NCBI RefSeq assembly: GCF_913773735.1
Contig: NZ_CAJYEB010000009.1
Span: forward strand, 23,688 to 87,687
Direction: 5' to 3'
Length of the DNA: 64,000 nt
Source of the DNA: an uncultured Massilia sp.
Lineage (GTDB): Bacteria; Pseudomonadota; Gammaproteobacteria; Burkholderiales; Burkholderiaceae_D
Shown here: piece by piece, positions 33,102 through 41,020 of the stretch
How the letters are laid out: every line of letters begins with the position of its first letter
Position numbering within the stretch: the first letter of the stretch is position 1
Made by a program: the position numbers and the translations under genes
The notes under the pieces: generated by a model
Databases searched by the model: none
Seen by the model: only the letters and a program-made list of their open reading frames with translations
What the model was told of the DNA's origin: nothing

Positions 33102-33737
33102 ATGATTAAGAAAGCGTTCGCAGCAATGGCACTCGCAGGGATGACGATGTCGGCGCATGCCGCCCTCGTGATCAACGAAGGTTTCGACACCATCTATGGC
33201 GCCAATGGCCTTGCCGCCAAGGGCTGGCTCGGCGTGAACACCAGCACCTCGGGCAATCCGAACGGCTGGTTCGGCGGCACCGCCGACGTGTTCGAAGCGC
33301 AGGGCGGCGAAGCCTCCTCGTACGCGGCCGCCAACTACAACCTGGACAACGGTAGTTCGCGCGCCATCAGCGCCTGGCTGTACTCGCCGGTGTTCGACGC
33401 CACCGGCGGCGCCACCGTCACCTTCTGGCTGCGCGGCGCGCAAGACGATACCTATTTCGACAAGGTCAACTACGGCTTCCTGCTGAACGGCGCCCTCGTC
33501 AGCATGACCGCCCTGAATCCCGTGTCGCAGGACGGCTGGACCCAGTACAGCGCGACCCTGGGCGCCGACACGGTCGGCATGGCGCGCTTCGCGATCCAGT
33601 ACGCCAGCAACGCCGTCGACGCCAACTACGTCGGCCTGGACAGCGTGAACATCACCAGCGTGCCGGAGCCGGCCAGCCTGGCGCTGCTGGGCTTCGGCGC
33701 CCTGGGCCTGGGCATCGCACGCCGCCGCCGCGCCTGA
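33102..33737 (+). CDS. PEP-CTERM sorting-domain protein
   Basis: This 211-residue secreted protein has a signal peptide (about 1-20, ending SAHA) and a beta-rich mature region (about 21-185) resembling choice-of-anchor domains (WLYSPVFDATGGATVTFWLRG). It ends with the PEP-CTERM tag: VPEPASLALLG, a hydrophobic helix and the basic end RRRRA. The tag is recognised by an exosortase, encoded elsewhere, which cleaves and processes such proteins for the surface or extracellular matrix. A ribosome site GGAGG lies 10 bp before the ATG. The sigma-54 promoter upstream fits the PrsK/PrsR-type regulation known for these genes. It leads a three-gene unit. Confidence 0.95.
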   Translation: MIKKAFAAMALAGMTMSAHAALVINEGFDTIYGANGLAAKGWLGVNTSTSGNPNGWFGGTADVFEAQGGEASSYAAANYNLDNGSSRAISAWLYSPVFDATGGATVTFWLRGAQDDTYFDKVNYGFLLNGALVSMTALNPVSQDGWTQYSATLGADTVGMARFAIQYASNAVDANYVGLDSVNITSVPEPASLALLGFGALGLGIARRRRA

Positions 33738-33760
33738 TCGACCTTACCGGAGAGAGAACC

Positions 33761-34180
33761 ATGTCCAAATCGAACACCATCCTGCGCCTGCTGGGCGCCG
33801 CCGGCGCCCTGGCCCTGTGCGCCAGCACCCTGCCCGCCGCGGCGCAGGAAATCGGCGGCCAGTCCGTCTCCAGCGCCGACGCCCAGGTCGTCACCCGCGA
33901 CGCCGACACCGGCAAGCTGCGCGCGGCGACGCCGCAGGAACAGCAGAAGCTGGCCAACCTGAAGGCGAAGAACGCCATGCGCATGGCCGCGCCGAGCACG
34001 CGCCAGAAGACGCACGCCAGCGGCGGACGCGGCGTGCGCCTGACCGACGAGTTCATGACGTCGTCGATCGCGGTGCGCCAGCCCGACGGCTCGCTGCGGA
34101 TCGAACACGGTACCGCCGACACCCTGCATGACGCAACGCATGCTCCCCAACATGCCAACACCACCCCCGTCACGGAGTAA
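33761..34180 (+). CDS. Small secreted protein, post-PEP-CTERM-1-like
   Basis: This 139-residue protein has a signal peptide (about 1-28, ending LPAAAQ) and a mature region VVTRDADTGKLRAATPQEQQKLANLKAKN...VRLTDEFMTSSIAVRQPDGSLRIEHG. This pattern matches the small proteins that are repeatedly encoded next to PEP-CTERM/PA-domain protein genes (named for that position); their function is unknown. It has no PEP-CTERM tag itself. It lies 23 bp after the PEP-CTERM gene and 4 bp before the PA-domain protease gene, so the three are an operon. Confidence 0.75.
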   Translation: MSKSNTILRLLGAAGALALCASTLPAAAQEIGGQSVSSADAQVVTRDADTGKLRAATPQEQQKLANLKAKNAMRMAAPSTRQKTHASGGRGVRLTDEFMTSSIAVRQPDGSLRIEHGTADTLHDATHAPQHANTTPVTE

Positions 34181-34184
34181 GCCC

Positions 34185-35672
34185 ATGCGCAGCCCACACA
34201 TCAAGCGTACCGCAACCCGCTCGCTGCTCGCCGCCGCCGTCCTGCTGGCCTGCGCCGGCGCCCAGGCCGCCGCCACCATCAAGATCACCAGCCGCGACCC
34301 GGCCGGTGTCGGCTTCAACGATCCGACGCCCGTCGCCCCGGTCGGCGGCAATCCCGGCACCACGCTGGGCGAACAGCGGATGAACGTCTACAAGTACGTC
34401 GCCGGTATCTGGGAACAGAACCTGGACAGCAGCGTCACCATCACCGTCAACGCCGGCTGGGAAGCCCTCACCTGCGACGCCAGCTCGGCCGTGCTGGGCA
34501 GCGCGGGCGCCTGGAACATCTGGTACAACACGCCGGGCGCCAAGCGCAACACCTGGTATCCGCAGGCGCTGGCCAACAAGCTGGCCGGCGTCAACCTGAG
34601 CGAAGGCTACCAGGACGAAACCGGCTACGGCGACGTCGACATCAAGACCCAGTTCAACGTCAACCTGGGCAAGTCGAACTGCCTGGCCGGCTCGCCGTTC
34701 TACCTGGGCCTGGACGGCAACGCCGGCAACCAGGTGAACTTCGTCGAGACCCTGCTGCACGAGCTGGGCCACGGCCTGGGCTTCTCGGTCATCAGCGTCA
34801 ACACGGCGACCGGCAACCGTATCAACGCGGCCGGCACCGCCTATACCGCCGACGGCCTGCCCAGCATCTGGGAAGGCTTCATGTACGACAACACGCTCAA
34901 GAAGACGTGGCTGGAAATGACCTCGGCGCAGCGCAAGGCATCGGCGGTCAACCCGCTGCAACTGGCCTGGACCGGACCGAACGCGGTGGCCGGCGCCGCC
35001 ATGCTGGCGCGCATCCCGGTGATCAAGACCACCTCGCCGGGCGCGAACGGCAACCTGAACATCGACTTCAACACGTCGACCTTCGGCCCGCTGCCGCCCG
35101 CCAGCGGCACCCTGGGCACGCTGGCCGTGGTCGCCACCCAGGCCGGCGAGCTCGGCTCGGGCTGCAGCGCGTTCAATACCGCCAACACCATGGCCGTGAA
35201 GAACAAGGTCGCACTGATGAGCCGCGGCGGCTGCAACTTCGCGCAGAAGGTCAAGAATGCCCAGGATGCCGGCGCGGTCGGCGCGGTGCTGGCCAACAAC
35301 ACCACCGGCGCGCTGATCCCCGGCGGCACCGACGGCAGCATCACGATCCCGGCGGTCGGCATCACCCAGGCCGACGGCGAGAACCTGAAGGCCGCCGTCG
35401 CCAGCGCGGCGACGCTGGGCAGCCGCAGCAAGCCGGGCACGGTCACCGTGGCGCTGGGGGTCGACCCGACCCGCATCGCCGGCGCCGATGCCATGGGCCG
35501 CCCGCTGCTGTACACGCCGGCCGTGCTGGCCTCGGGTTCGTCGGTATCGCACTGGGACGTGACCGCCAGCCCGAACCTGCTGATGGAACCGAACATCAAT
35601 CCGGACCTCGGCATCATCCTGACCGCGCCGAAGGACCTGACGGTGCCGCTGCTGAAGGACATCGGCTGGTAA
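34185..35672 (+). CDS. Secreted zinc metalloprotease-like protein with PA domain
   Basis: This 495-residue exported protein has a signal peptide (about 1-28, ending CAGAQAA). A metzincin-like active site is in FVETLLHELGHGLGFSVIS (HExxHxxGF). A protease-associated (PA) domain is inserted at about 320-425 with ALMSRGGCNFAQKVKNAQDAGAVG. The C-terminal SVSHWDVTASPNLLMEPNIN and LLKDIGW are the usual ending of this family, where a histidine in SHWD may be a further ligand. No PEP-CTERM tag is present. ACGGAG before the ATG at 34185 supports the start; the open frame begins 19 codons earlier inside the preceding gene. It may process surface proteins; that is inference. Confidence 0.88.
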   Translation: MRSPHIKRTATRSLLAAAVLLACAGAQAAATIKITSRDPAGVGFNDPTPVAPVGGNPGTTLGEQRMNVYKYVAGIWEQNLDSSVTITVNAGWEALTCDASSAVLGSAGAWNIWYNTPGAKRNTWYPQALANKLAGVNLSEGYQDETGYGDVDIKTQFNVNLGKSNCLAGSPFYLGLDGNAGNQVNFVETLLHELGHGLGFSVISVNTATGNRINAAGTAYTADGLPSIWEGFMYDNTLKKTWLEMTSAQRKASAVNPLQLAWTGPNAVAGAAMLARIPVIKTTSPGANGNLNIDFNTSTFGPLPPASGTLGTLAVVATQAGELGSGCSAFNTANTMAVKNKVALMSRGGCNFAQKVKNAQDAGAVGAVLANNTTGALIPGGTDGSITIPAVGITQADGENLKAAVASAATLGSRSKPGTVTVALGVDPTRIAGADAMGRPLLYTPAVLASGSSVSHWDVTASPNLLMEPNINPDLGIILTAPKDLTVPLLKDIGW

Positions 35673-35719
35673 TCGCGTCGGTGCATGCACGGGGTTATGG
35701 ACTTTGCGTAAGCCCGTGC

Positions 35720-35725
35720 TATAAT
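35720..35725 (+). promoter_or_regulatory. -10 element of tRNA-Phe
   Basis: A perfect TATAAT is placed 10 bases before the mature 5' end of tRNA-Phe. The -35 region is weak. Confidence 0.55.
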
Positions 35726-35735
35726 GCGCCGCCTT

Positions 35736-35811
35736 GGCCTGGTAGCTCAGTTGGTAGAGCAGAGGATTGAAAATCCTTGTGTCGGTGGTTCGATTCCGCC
35801 CCGGGCCACCA
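35736..35811 (+). tRNA. tRNA-Phe (anticodon GAA)
   Basis: This 76-base gene includes the encoded CCA. The acceptor arm GGCCTGG pairs with CCGGGCC (one G-U), the D arm contains AGTTGGTAGAGC, the anticodon loop is TTGAAAA with GAA at 35769-35771, and the T arm is GGTGG-TTCGATT-CCGCC. A terminator follows 13 bp downstream. Confidence 0.98.
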
Positions 35812-35823
35812 AGAATTCCTCGA

Positions 35824-35852
35824 AACGCCGACCCTTCCGGGCCGGCGTTTTT
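35824..35852 (+). terminator. Rho-independent terminator of tRNA-Phe
   Basis: AACGCCG...CGGCGTT forms the outer stem, with an inner CCC-TTCC-GGG hairpin, followed by a run of five T. It ends just before the convergent stop of the 225-residue hypothetical gene. Confidence 0.85.
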
Positions 35853-35856
35853 CATT

Positions 35857-36534
35857 TCAGGCGCGCTGCGTGCCCGTCTCCTTCGGCGCCGCCAGCGACA
35901 CCGTGTCCCCTGCCGGAATACCCTCCTTCTTCCAGCGATCGAACTCGGCCTGGATCGTCGACCGGGTCTTCTGGCTGATCTCCGGCAAGCTTCCGCCAAG
36001 GATGTCCTGCGCGTCCTGGAATCCCTTTTCCACCGCGGCGCGAATGCTGTCGAGCTTGGAGGGGTCGGCGCCGATGACCGACTTGGCAAAGCTCAGGATG
36101 CGTTCGGCAGTCTTTTGCACCCCGAACTCGCCGTCCTCCGCGATGGCCGCCTTGGCGGCCTCGATCGTTTCGGGATCGGCGCTCAGCTTCTGTTCGCCGC
36201 TGGCCACCTTGGCCATGTTCAGGCCCTGCTGCTCCACCAGCGGCCGGATCAGGTCGATGACGGCCTGCGCCTTGCGGTCGGATTCCTCGAGCATGCGGGC
36301 AAGATCGGATCGATCGACCGCGCCATCGGACTGGACGGCCGTGCCGTCGGCCCTGGCGGCCGGGTTGCGGGATGGGGCCGCATACGTCAGCGACTGCGAC
36401 GGCGGCCCGCCCAGCGTCACCTTGTCCCGGGCCGGGGCATCCGTTTTTTCCGACGCGCCGGACGCCGCCGGCTGCGTCCTGGCGGCAGGGAGCGTCGCTC
36501 CCTGCCGGGTAATGCTCGAGACATTCAGGGTCAT
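35857..36534 (-). CDS. Hypothetical protein, possible DUF5610-like
   Basis: This 225-residue soluble protein has no signal peptide. The first 70 residues are disordered and rich in Ala, Thr and Pro. The rest is helical, with ILSFAKSVIGADP and IRAAVEKGFQDAQDILGG followed by SLPEISQKTRSTIQAEFDRWKKE. The late motif resembles the DUF5610 family of uncharacterised proteins; this assignment is tentative. It lies 124 bp downstream of the LRAT-vWA gene on the same strand, but a link to it is not shown. Confidence 0.7.
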   Translation of the reverse strand: MTLNVSSITRQGATLPAARTQPAASGASEKTDAPARDKVTLGGPPSQSLTYAAPSRNPAARADGTAVQSDGAVDRSDLARMLEESDRKAQAVIDLIRPLVEQQGLNMAKVASGEQKLSADPETIEAAKAAIAEDGEFGVQKTAERILSFAKSVIGADPSKLDSIRAAVEKGFQDAQDILGGSLPEISQKTRSTIQAEFDRWKKEGIPAGDTVSLAAPKETGTQRA

Positions 36535-36658
36535 GACCGCTCCTCATGTGATAACAATACCGGCACCATGCGGGCCATCCATCGCCCGCTTTCACTTCCC
36601 GACATTGTCAATATCGGATGGCCAGCCGAAAACTGAAGGGGTGGCACATGATGCGCAG

Positions 36659-38311
36659 CTACAGGACCAGCACCTCGTCGCTGAAGGCATCCTCCACCCT
36701 GCTCCCCGCGCACAGCACCGAGTGGATCGTGCAACCCAGCGCCCGCTTGCGCGCGCACAGGGTGTCGAGGAAGGCGGGCGACAGGCTGCAGTCGCCGTCG
36801 GAGACCATCAACACGTCGGCCTTGCGGTAGGTCTCTTCCGCAGCGACCAGGTCGAGCGCGCGCCGCAACGGCGTCTCGAAGTCGGTGCCGCCGCCGAAGC
36901 CGCCGCGCAGGAAGCGCAGCAGCGCAGGCACCTCGCCCGGCCCCGCCAGCGACAACTCGCGCAGTTCGCCGCCCGCGCCGAACAGCAGGACGTGCAGCGC
37001 ACGGCCCTCCTTGTCCAGGATCGCGGCGATCGCCAGCAGCAGGGCCCGTGCCTTGCGCAGCGGTTCGCCCTGCATGCTGGCGGACGTGTCGAGGCAGGCG
37101 ACCACCGGCCCGGTACGTTGTCGGGACGCCGCCGCCATCTCGCCGTCGACGAACTCGCGTCCCCGCAAGGCATAGGACAACAGGTTGTTCTCGAGCAGGC
37201 GCGCATAGAACAGGACGTCCAGCGTCTCGTCCTTGAGGTTCAGCAACTCGCCGGGCAGGATGCGCATGACGTCGCCGCTGCGGTGCGTGCCGTACGTCTC
37301 GTTGCGGCTGGCCTGCGGGATCCTGGTGCGCAGCCTGCTTGTCTCGTCGACGACGTCACGTCCCAGCCGGCGCACCAGGTCGCGGATGCGCGTATTGTCC
37401 TGCAGCGTATGCGCCAGCGCGGCGTAGTCGTCGTCGGCATGCCGCAGGTCGGCGTACGAGAACCGGGCGCCCGGGAACAAGGCAAGGAAGTCCTTGACCT
37501 CGTCGTACTTGCGCACGATATCGGCAAGGGTCGTGCGCAGGGAGGCGAGTTCCCGCCCGATCGCCTCGGGCAGGCGTTCGTCGGCGATTTCCGCTTCGTA
37601 GGCCAGCGTCTCGGCGAGTTGATCGCGCAATTGCGCGGCGCTGCCGGCGTCGAGCGGCTGTCTGCACAAGGCGTCGCGATGCGCCTGCCAGTCGGGTGCC
37701 GGCGGTGGCGCCTCGTCGCCAGCGCCGGCTTCCCAGTCCCACAGGCGCCACTTGGTGGCGCCGAGCCGCCTGCGCGCGGCCGTCTTGAGCATGCCCAGCG
37801 TCGGCTCCCATGTGTCCGGCACGCCGGCCGGCAGCAGGTCCGCCAGCGCCGGTTCGCCAGCGCGCGCGACGTAGTGCACGCATTTCGTCGAGAACTGGTG
37901 GCAGTTCTTGAAAACCAGGCCATAGAAGGCCCGCTCGCCGACGTGCGTCGCGGCGCCGTCCGCCACGTCCCGGTGCCCGACGGCGCCGTGCGCATCGCAG
38001 GAGACATAGATCTTGCGTCCCACGAGGCTCTTGGACGTGAACGAGGCCGGACCGCTGCGCTCCACCGTACTTTCGGCAACGCCATCGACGACGATGTTCA
38101 CGATGGCGCCGTCGCCGACGTAGATGCCGGAATGCTCGACGGCCATCCACAGGTCGCAATACAGCACGCTGCCCGGCACCGGCGTCGCCTTGTCGCGCAA
38201 CACGCTGTCGATGAAGTACCGGAACGGCTTGATGCCGATCGACGCCAGCACATTCGTGGCCAGGCCCATCGGGTTCCAGGCCGCACGGATCGCGTCGAAC
38301 GGGGACAGCAT
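36659..38311 (-). CDS. LRAT-like domain fused to von Willebrand A domain (ViaA-like)
   Basis: This 550-residue cytoplasmic protein has two parts. Residues about 44-145 look like an LRAT domain of the NlpC/P60 superfamily: GSVLYCDLWMAVEHSGIYVG places a catalytic His at H60, and YGLVFKNCHQFSTKC places the Cys at C137, as in the NCEHF motif of LRAT/HRASLS enzymes. After a helical linker (about 200-360), a vWA domain carries a full MIDAS: CLDTSASMQG (DxSxS), GGTDFETPL and VSDGD. The start at 38311 has GAGG at good spacing and lies 10 bp after the stop of the MoxR ATPase gene, so the two form an operon. LRAT members are thiol acyltransferases or hydrolases on lipids; here the substrate is unknown. 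Confidence 0.8.
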   Translation of the reverse strand: MLSPFDAIRAAWNPMGLATNVLASIGIKPFRYFIDSVLRDKATPVPGSVLYCDLWMAVEHSGIYVGDGAIVNIVVDGVAESTVERSGPASFTSKSLVGRKIYVSCDAHGAVGHRDVADGAATHVGERAFYGLVFKNCHQFSTKCVHYVARAGEPALADLLPAGVPDTWEPTLGMLKTAARRRLGATKWRLWDWEAGAGDEAPPPAPDWQAHRDALCRQPLDAGSAAQLRDQLAETLAYEAEIADERLPEAIGRELASLRTTLADIVRKYDEVKDFLALFPGARFSYADLRHADDDYAALAHTLQDNTRIRDLVRRLGRDVVDETSRLRTRIPQASRNETYGTHRSGDVMRILPGELLNLKDETLDVLFYARLLENNLLSYALRGREFVDGEMAAASRQRTGPVVACLDTSASMQGEPLRKARALLLAIAAILDKEGRALHVLLFGAGGELRELSLAGPGEVPALLRFLRGGFGGGTDFETPLRRALDLVAAEETYRKADVLMVSDGDCSLSPAFLDTLCARKRALGCTIHSVLCAGSRVEDAFSDEVLVL

Positions 38312-38321
38312 CGTCACCGCC

Positions 38322-40397
38322 TCATGCCCAGAGATTGGCGCGCAATTGCCGGGCCAGCAGGTCGCCTGCCGGGGCGGACCGGCTCGCCGCGGGCCCTGCG
38401 GCACGTCCGCCGGCAGGCGACGCGCGCAGCACCGGCGTACCGCTGGCGGCGTCCCACTGCCAGACGGCGGCAAAATCCCATCCGAGGGTATGTTCGAAAT
38501 AGCGCTGCGTGAACAGGGCCGCGGCGACCGTCTTGCCGTTGCTGCCATTGATGCTGTCGGTCCCCGGGTTGGCATCGATCGACGCATTGTTGTCGAGCCC
38601 GCCCTTGTTCTCGGCAATGCGGTAGTTCAGCCTCACATCGTCGTCTTGCACGTCGAGCCTGCCCACCGCACAGTACCGGATCGCGCTGTCTTCGCATGCG
38701 TAGGCGATACCGGCCAGTACCGCTTTGCCAGGCAAGCCGGCGTACATGAAGCTCAGCATGGCCAACGCAGACAATTTCTTGAGCGTGCCGGCCACGAAGC
38801 AGCGTTCGACCACGCTGCCTTTCACTAACTTGGAAGCGATGCCACCCAGGACCTTGCAATCGCGCAGCGTACCGTCCCGGTAGACATCGAGCATCACCCG
38901 GCAATCCGCGATCGTGCAGGCCTGCGCCGTGTCGCGGACCAGGAATCGTCGCGCCGTGCAGGCGCTGATCCTGCTATCGAGCGCGACACCATCCACGAGC
39001 GACCCGCCCGTCTCGCATCCCACGAACGCACACCCGCTGATCCGCGACTTGACCAGGTCGACCGTCGACGTGCAGCGGCCGACATGGCTTTCCTCGACCG
39101 TGACGGCAAGCCGCAGGTTCTCGAGCTTCAGGTCGACGACGCTGGAACCGGCACGGATATCGGTGAACAGCGCATGGCCGAGATCGTCCTTGTGCCGGAC
39201 GACGCGTCCGCCACCGTCGTAATGCCCCTGGAAAGGAATCGTCATCCAGGTGCTCAGGCCGCTGCAATCGATGTCCGCGGTCTGGCGGAACCAGTATCCC
39301 TTCTGGCCGACTTCCGGGCGCTCCATCCCCATGAGGTCGTGGATGTCTTCCACCAGCAGCGGATCGCGTTCGGTGCCGCTGCCGCGCAGTCCCTTGACGA
39401 CGGCGCCCAGGACGCCCAACGCCGAGGCAGGCGCCGCAACGGCCGGCACATCGTCGTCCGGCGCGCCGTCGTCGCCCGGCGCGGCGCGGCTGCATTCCTT
39501 CAATACGTCCAGGATCATGTCCCGCACCTTGACGGCGTTGTCCGGGTGGTTCCACAGGCAATCCTTGAGCAGGAACACGTCGGACAAGTCCACGGCGCCG
39601 CGCCCGTTCGTCGCGGCCGCCACGCGCAGCAGGTGGATCGCCTTCTTCAGGCGGCGGTCGGACAGGCGCTCGCGCGCGTCTTCCTTGAACAGTTCCCGGT
39701 GGCGCTGCCAGATCTGCTGGACCGCGCGCACGATGTGGGCCGGAATGGCCACCGCGTCAGCCTCCCGGCGGATGCCGTCCAGTTCGGCCACGCCGATGCG
39801 CACGGGCGCAGGCGGCTGCGCCGGCGCCTCGAACAGGCGCGGCAAGGCGTCGTTGCCGACATAGTCCACGAAGCGACGCACCATGAAGCGGTCGTACAGC
39901 GCCGCCAGCTCTTCCTGGTCGGCGGGCAACTCGTTGGAGGCGGCGATCAAGGCCTGCATGGGCACGTCCAGCGCCTGCGTGCCGTTATGGTATTTGCGCT
40001 CGTTCAGGATGGTCAGCAGGGCATTCAGGATCGACGAGCTGGCCTTGAAGATCTCGTCCAGGAACGCGACGCGCACGGCCGGCAGGTAGCCCGCCGTCTT
40101 GCGCTGGAACCGGTCTTGCTTCAGGGCGCTGATCGACAAGGGACCGAAGATCTCGTCCGGCGTCGAGAACTTGGTCAGCAGGTATTCGAAGTAATCCTGC
40201 ATTTCGCCATCGCCTTCCGGTGCGGCCAGGCTCGTGGCGAGCTGGCGTGCGATCATGCTCTTGCCGGTGCCCGGCGGCCCGATGAGCAACAGGTTCTCGC
40301 GCGCCAGCATGGCCAGCAGCGCGGCCTTGACGGTGTCTTCGCGCGCCACCAATCCGTGGTTGAGTTGCAGCAGCAGGGTCTGGATCTTCTGTTTCAT
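38322..40397 (-). CDS. RavA-like MoxR AAA+ ATPase fused to predicted beta-helix domain
   Basis: This 691-residue protein has a MoxR-family AAA+ module (about 1-310): LLIGPPGTGKSMIA (Walker A, G40-S47), VAFLDEIFKASSSILNALLT (Walker B, D114-E115), and the RavA-type segments YLLTKFSTPDEIFGPLSI and LIAASNELPADQEELAALYDRFMVR. After an acidic linker, residues about 340-580 show repeating short strands with GYWFRQTADIDCSG and IPFQGHYDGGGRVV, the pattern of GLUG-type right-handed beta-helices normally found in surface proteins. No signal peptide is present. It pairs with the following LRAT-vWA gene as RavA pairs with ViaA. A perfect palindrome precedes it. Confidence 0.85.
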   Translation of the reverse strand: MKQKIQTLLLQLNHGLVAREDTVKAALLAMLARENLLLIGPPGTGKSMIARQLATSLAAPEGDGEMQDYFEYLLTKFSTPDEIFGPLSISALKQDRFQRKTAGYLPAVRVAFLDEIFKASSSILNALLTILNERKYHNGTQALDVPMQALIAASNELPADQEELAALYDRFMVRRFVDYVGNDALPRLFEAPAQPPAPVRIGVAELDGIRREADAVAIPAHIVRAVQQIWQRHRELFKEDARERLSDRRLKKAIHLLRVAAATNGRGAVDLSDVFLLKDCLWNHPDNAVKVRDMILDVLKECSRAAPGDDGAPDDDVPAVAAPASALGVLGAVVKGLRGSGTERDPLLVEDIHDLMGMERPEVGQKGYWFRQTADIDCSGLSTWMTIPFQGHYDGGGRVVRHKDDLGHALFTDIRAGSSVVDLKLENLRLAVTVEESHVGRCTSTVDLVKSRISGCAFVGCETGGSLVDGVALDSRISACTARRFLVRDTAQACTIADCRVMLDVYRDGTLRDCKVLGGIASKLVKGSVVERCFVAGTLKKLSALAMLSFMYAGLPGKAVLAGIAYACEDSAIRYCAVGRLDVQDDDVRLNYRIAENKGGLDNNASIDANPGTDSINGSNGKTVAAALFTQRYFEHTLGWDFAAVWQWDAASGTPVLRASPAGGRAAGPAASRSAPAGDLLARQLRANLWA

Positions 40398-40420
40398 CTT
40401 GCGCAGCGACGGCGGCCGTC

Positions 40421-40442
40421 GTGTAACACCATGGTGTTACAC
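40421..40442. promoter_or_regulatory. Perfect 22-bp palindrome upstream of MoxR-LRAT/vWA operon
   Basis: GTGTAACACCA at 40421-40431 is followed directly by its reverse complement to 40442, with no spacer. It ends 24 bp before the ATG at 40397. On the minus strand a TATAGT hexamer (40446-40441) overlaps its upstream edge, so a repressor bound here would cover the -10 region and start site. Confidence 0.7.
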
Positions 40443-40541
40443 TATAGCAATATTAATGCCGTCGAAGAAGAAAAAAGAAACAGCATGCCGGGAGCGGCGG
40501 CCCGTGGCGCGTGCCTCGTCCCGCGCACGGGGCCGGCAACC

Positions 40542-40955
40542 TTATTGCGCCACCACCTTCAACTGCTTGACGTCCAGCGTCGACTCGCCGAAGGTTTCCT
40601 TGTCGAATTCCCCGGTCAGCTCCACCAGCGTGGTCTGGTCGACCTTCACCCCTTGCGGGAAGTACTTGTCGTCGATTTCCACCGTCATCCTGCCGCTCTG
40701 GTCGGCGAACTCGTACTCGTCGCCGCCCTTGTGGCTGAGCAGCTTGCCCTTGAGCTTCACGTACTGGTCGTCCTTGCCCTTGTCCAGCAAGTCCTTGGCC
40801 GTCATCAGCGGCACGTTCGAAGGGCCGGCATAACCCGATGCTGCCGGTGCGGCCGCCTTGGCGGACGGCCCGGTATAGCCGCCGGTCTGGGCGATGGCGA
40901 AGGCCGAGGCGGCGAGCACGGCGGCGGCGGCGGCGAAGCGGATGGTCTTGTTCAT
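40542..40955 (-). CDS. ygiW: YgiW/YdeI-family periplasmic OB-fold protein
   Basis: This 137-residue exported protein has a signal peptide (about 1-23, ending AIAQTGGY) and a bacterial OB-fold (BOF) domain at about 50-137: TAKDLLDKGKDDQYVKLKGKLL, then EYEFADQSGRMTVEIDDKYF and VELTGEFDKE. In enterobacteria ygiW (visP) neighbours qseBC and is a stress-tolerance protein. Here it lies just downstream of the qseBC-like pair on the same strand, 65 bp after the kinase stop. The ATG at 40955 has AAGGAG upstream. Confidence 0.9.
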   Translation of the reverse strand: MNKTIRFAAAAAVLAASAFAIAQTGGYTGPSAKAAAPAASGYAGPSNVPLMTAKDLLDKGKDDQYVKLKGKLLSHKGGDEYEFADQSGRMTVEIDDKYFPQGVKVDQTTLVELTGEFDKETFGESTLDVKQLKVVAQ

Positions 40956-41020
40956 GGTCACTCCTTTTCACGTCAATGGTTGGTACGGGGCCATTACACG
41001 ATCCGGACATTAACCCTGTC

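Noticed and set aside
35736..36658. Genomic island or prophage inserted at tRNA-Phe
   Set aside because: No integrase gene and no repeat of the tRNA 3' end was seen downstream within the window.
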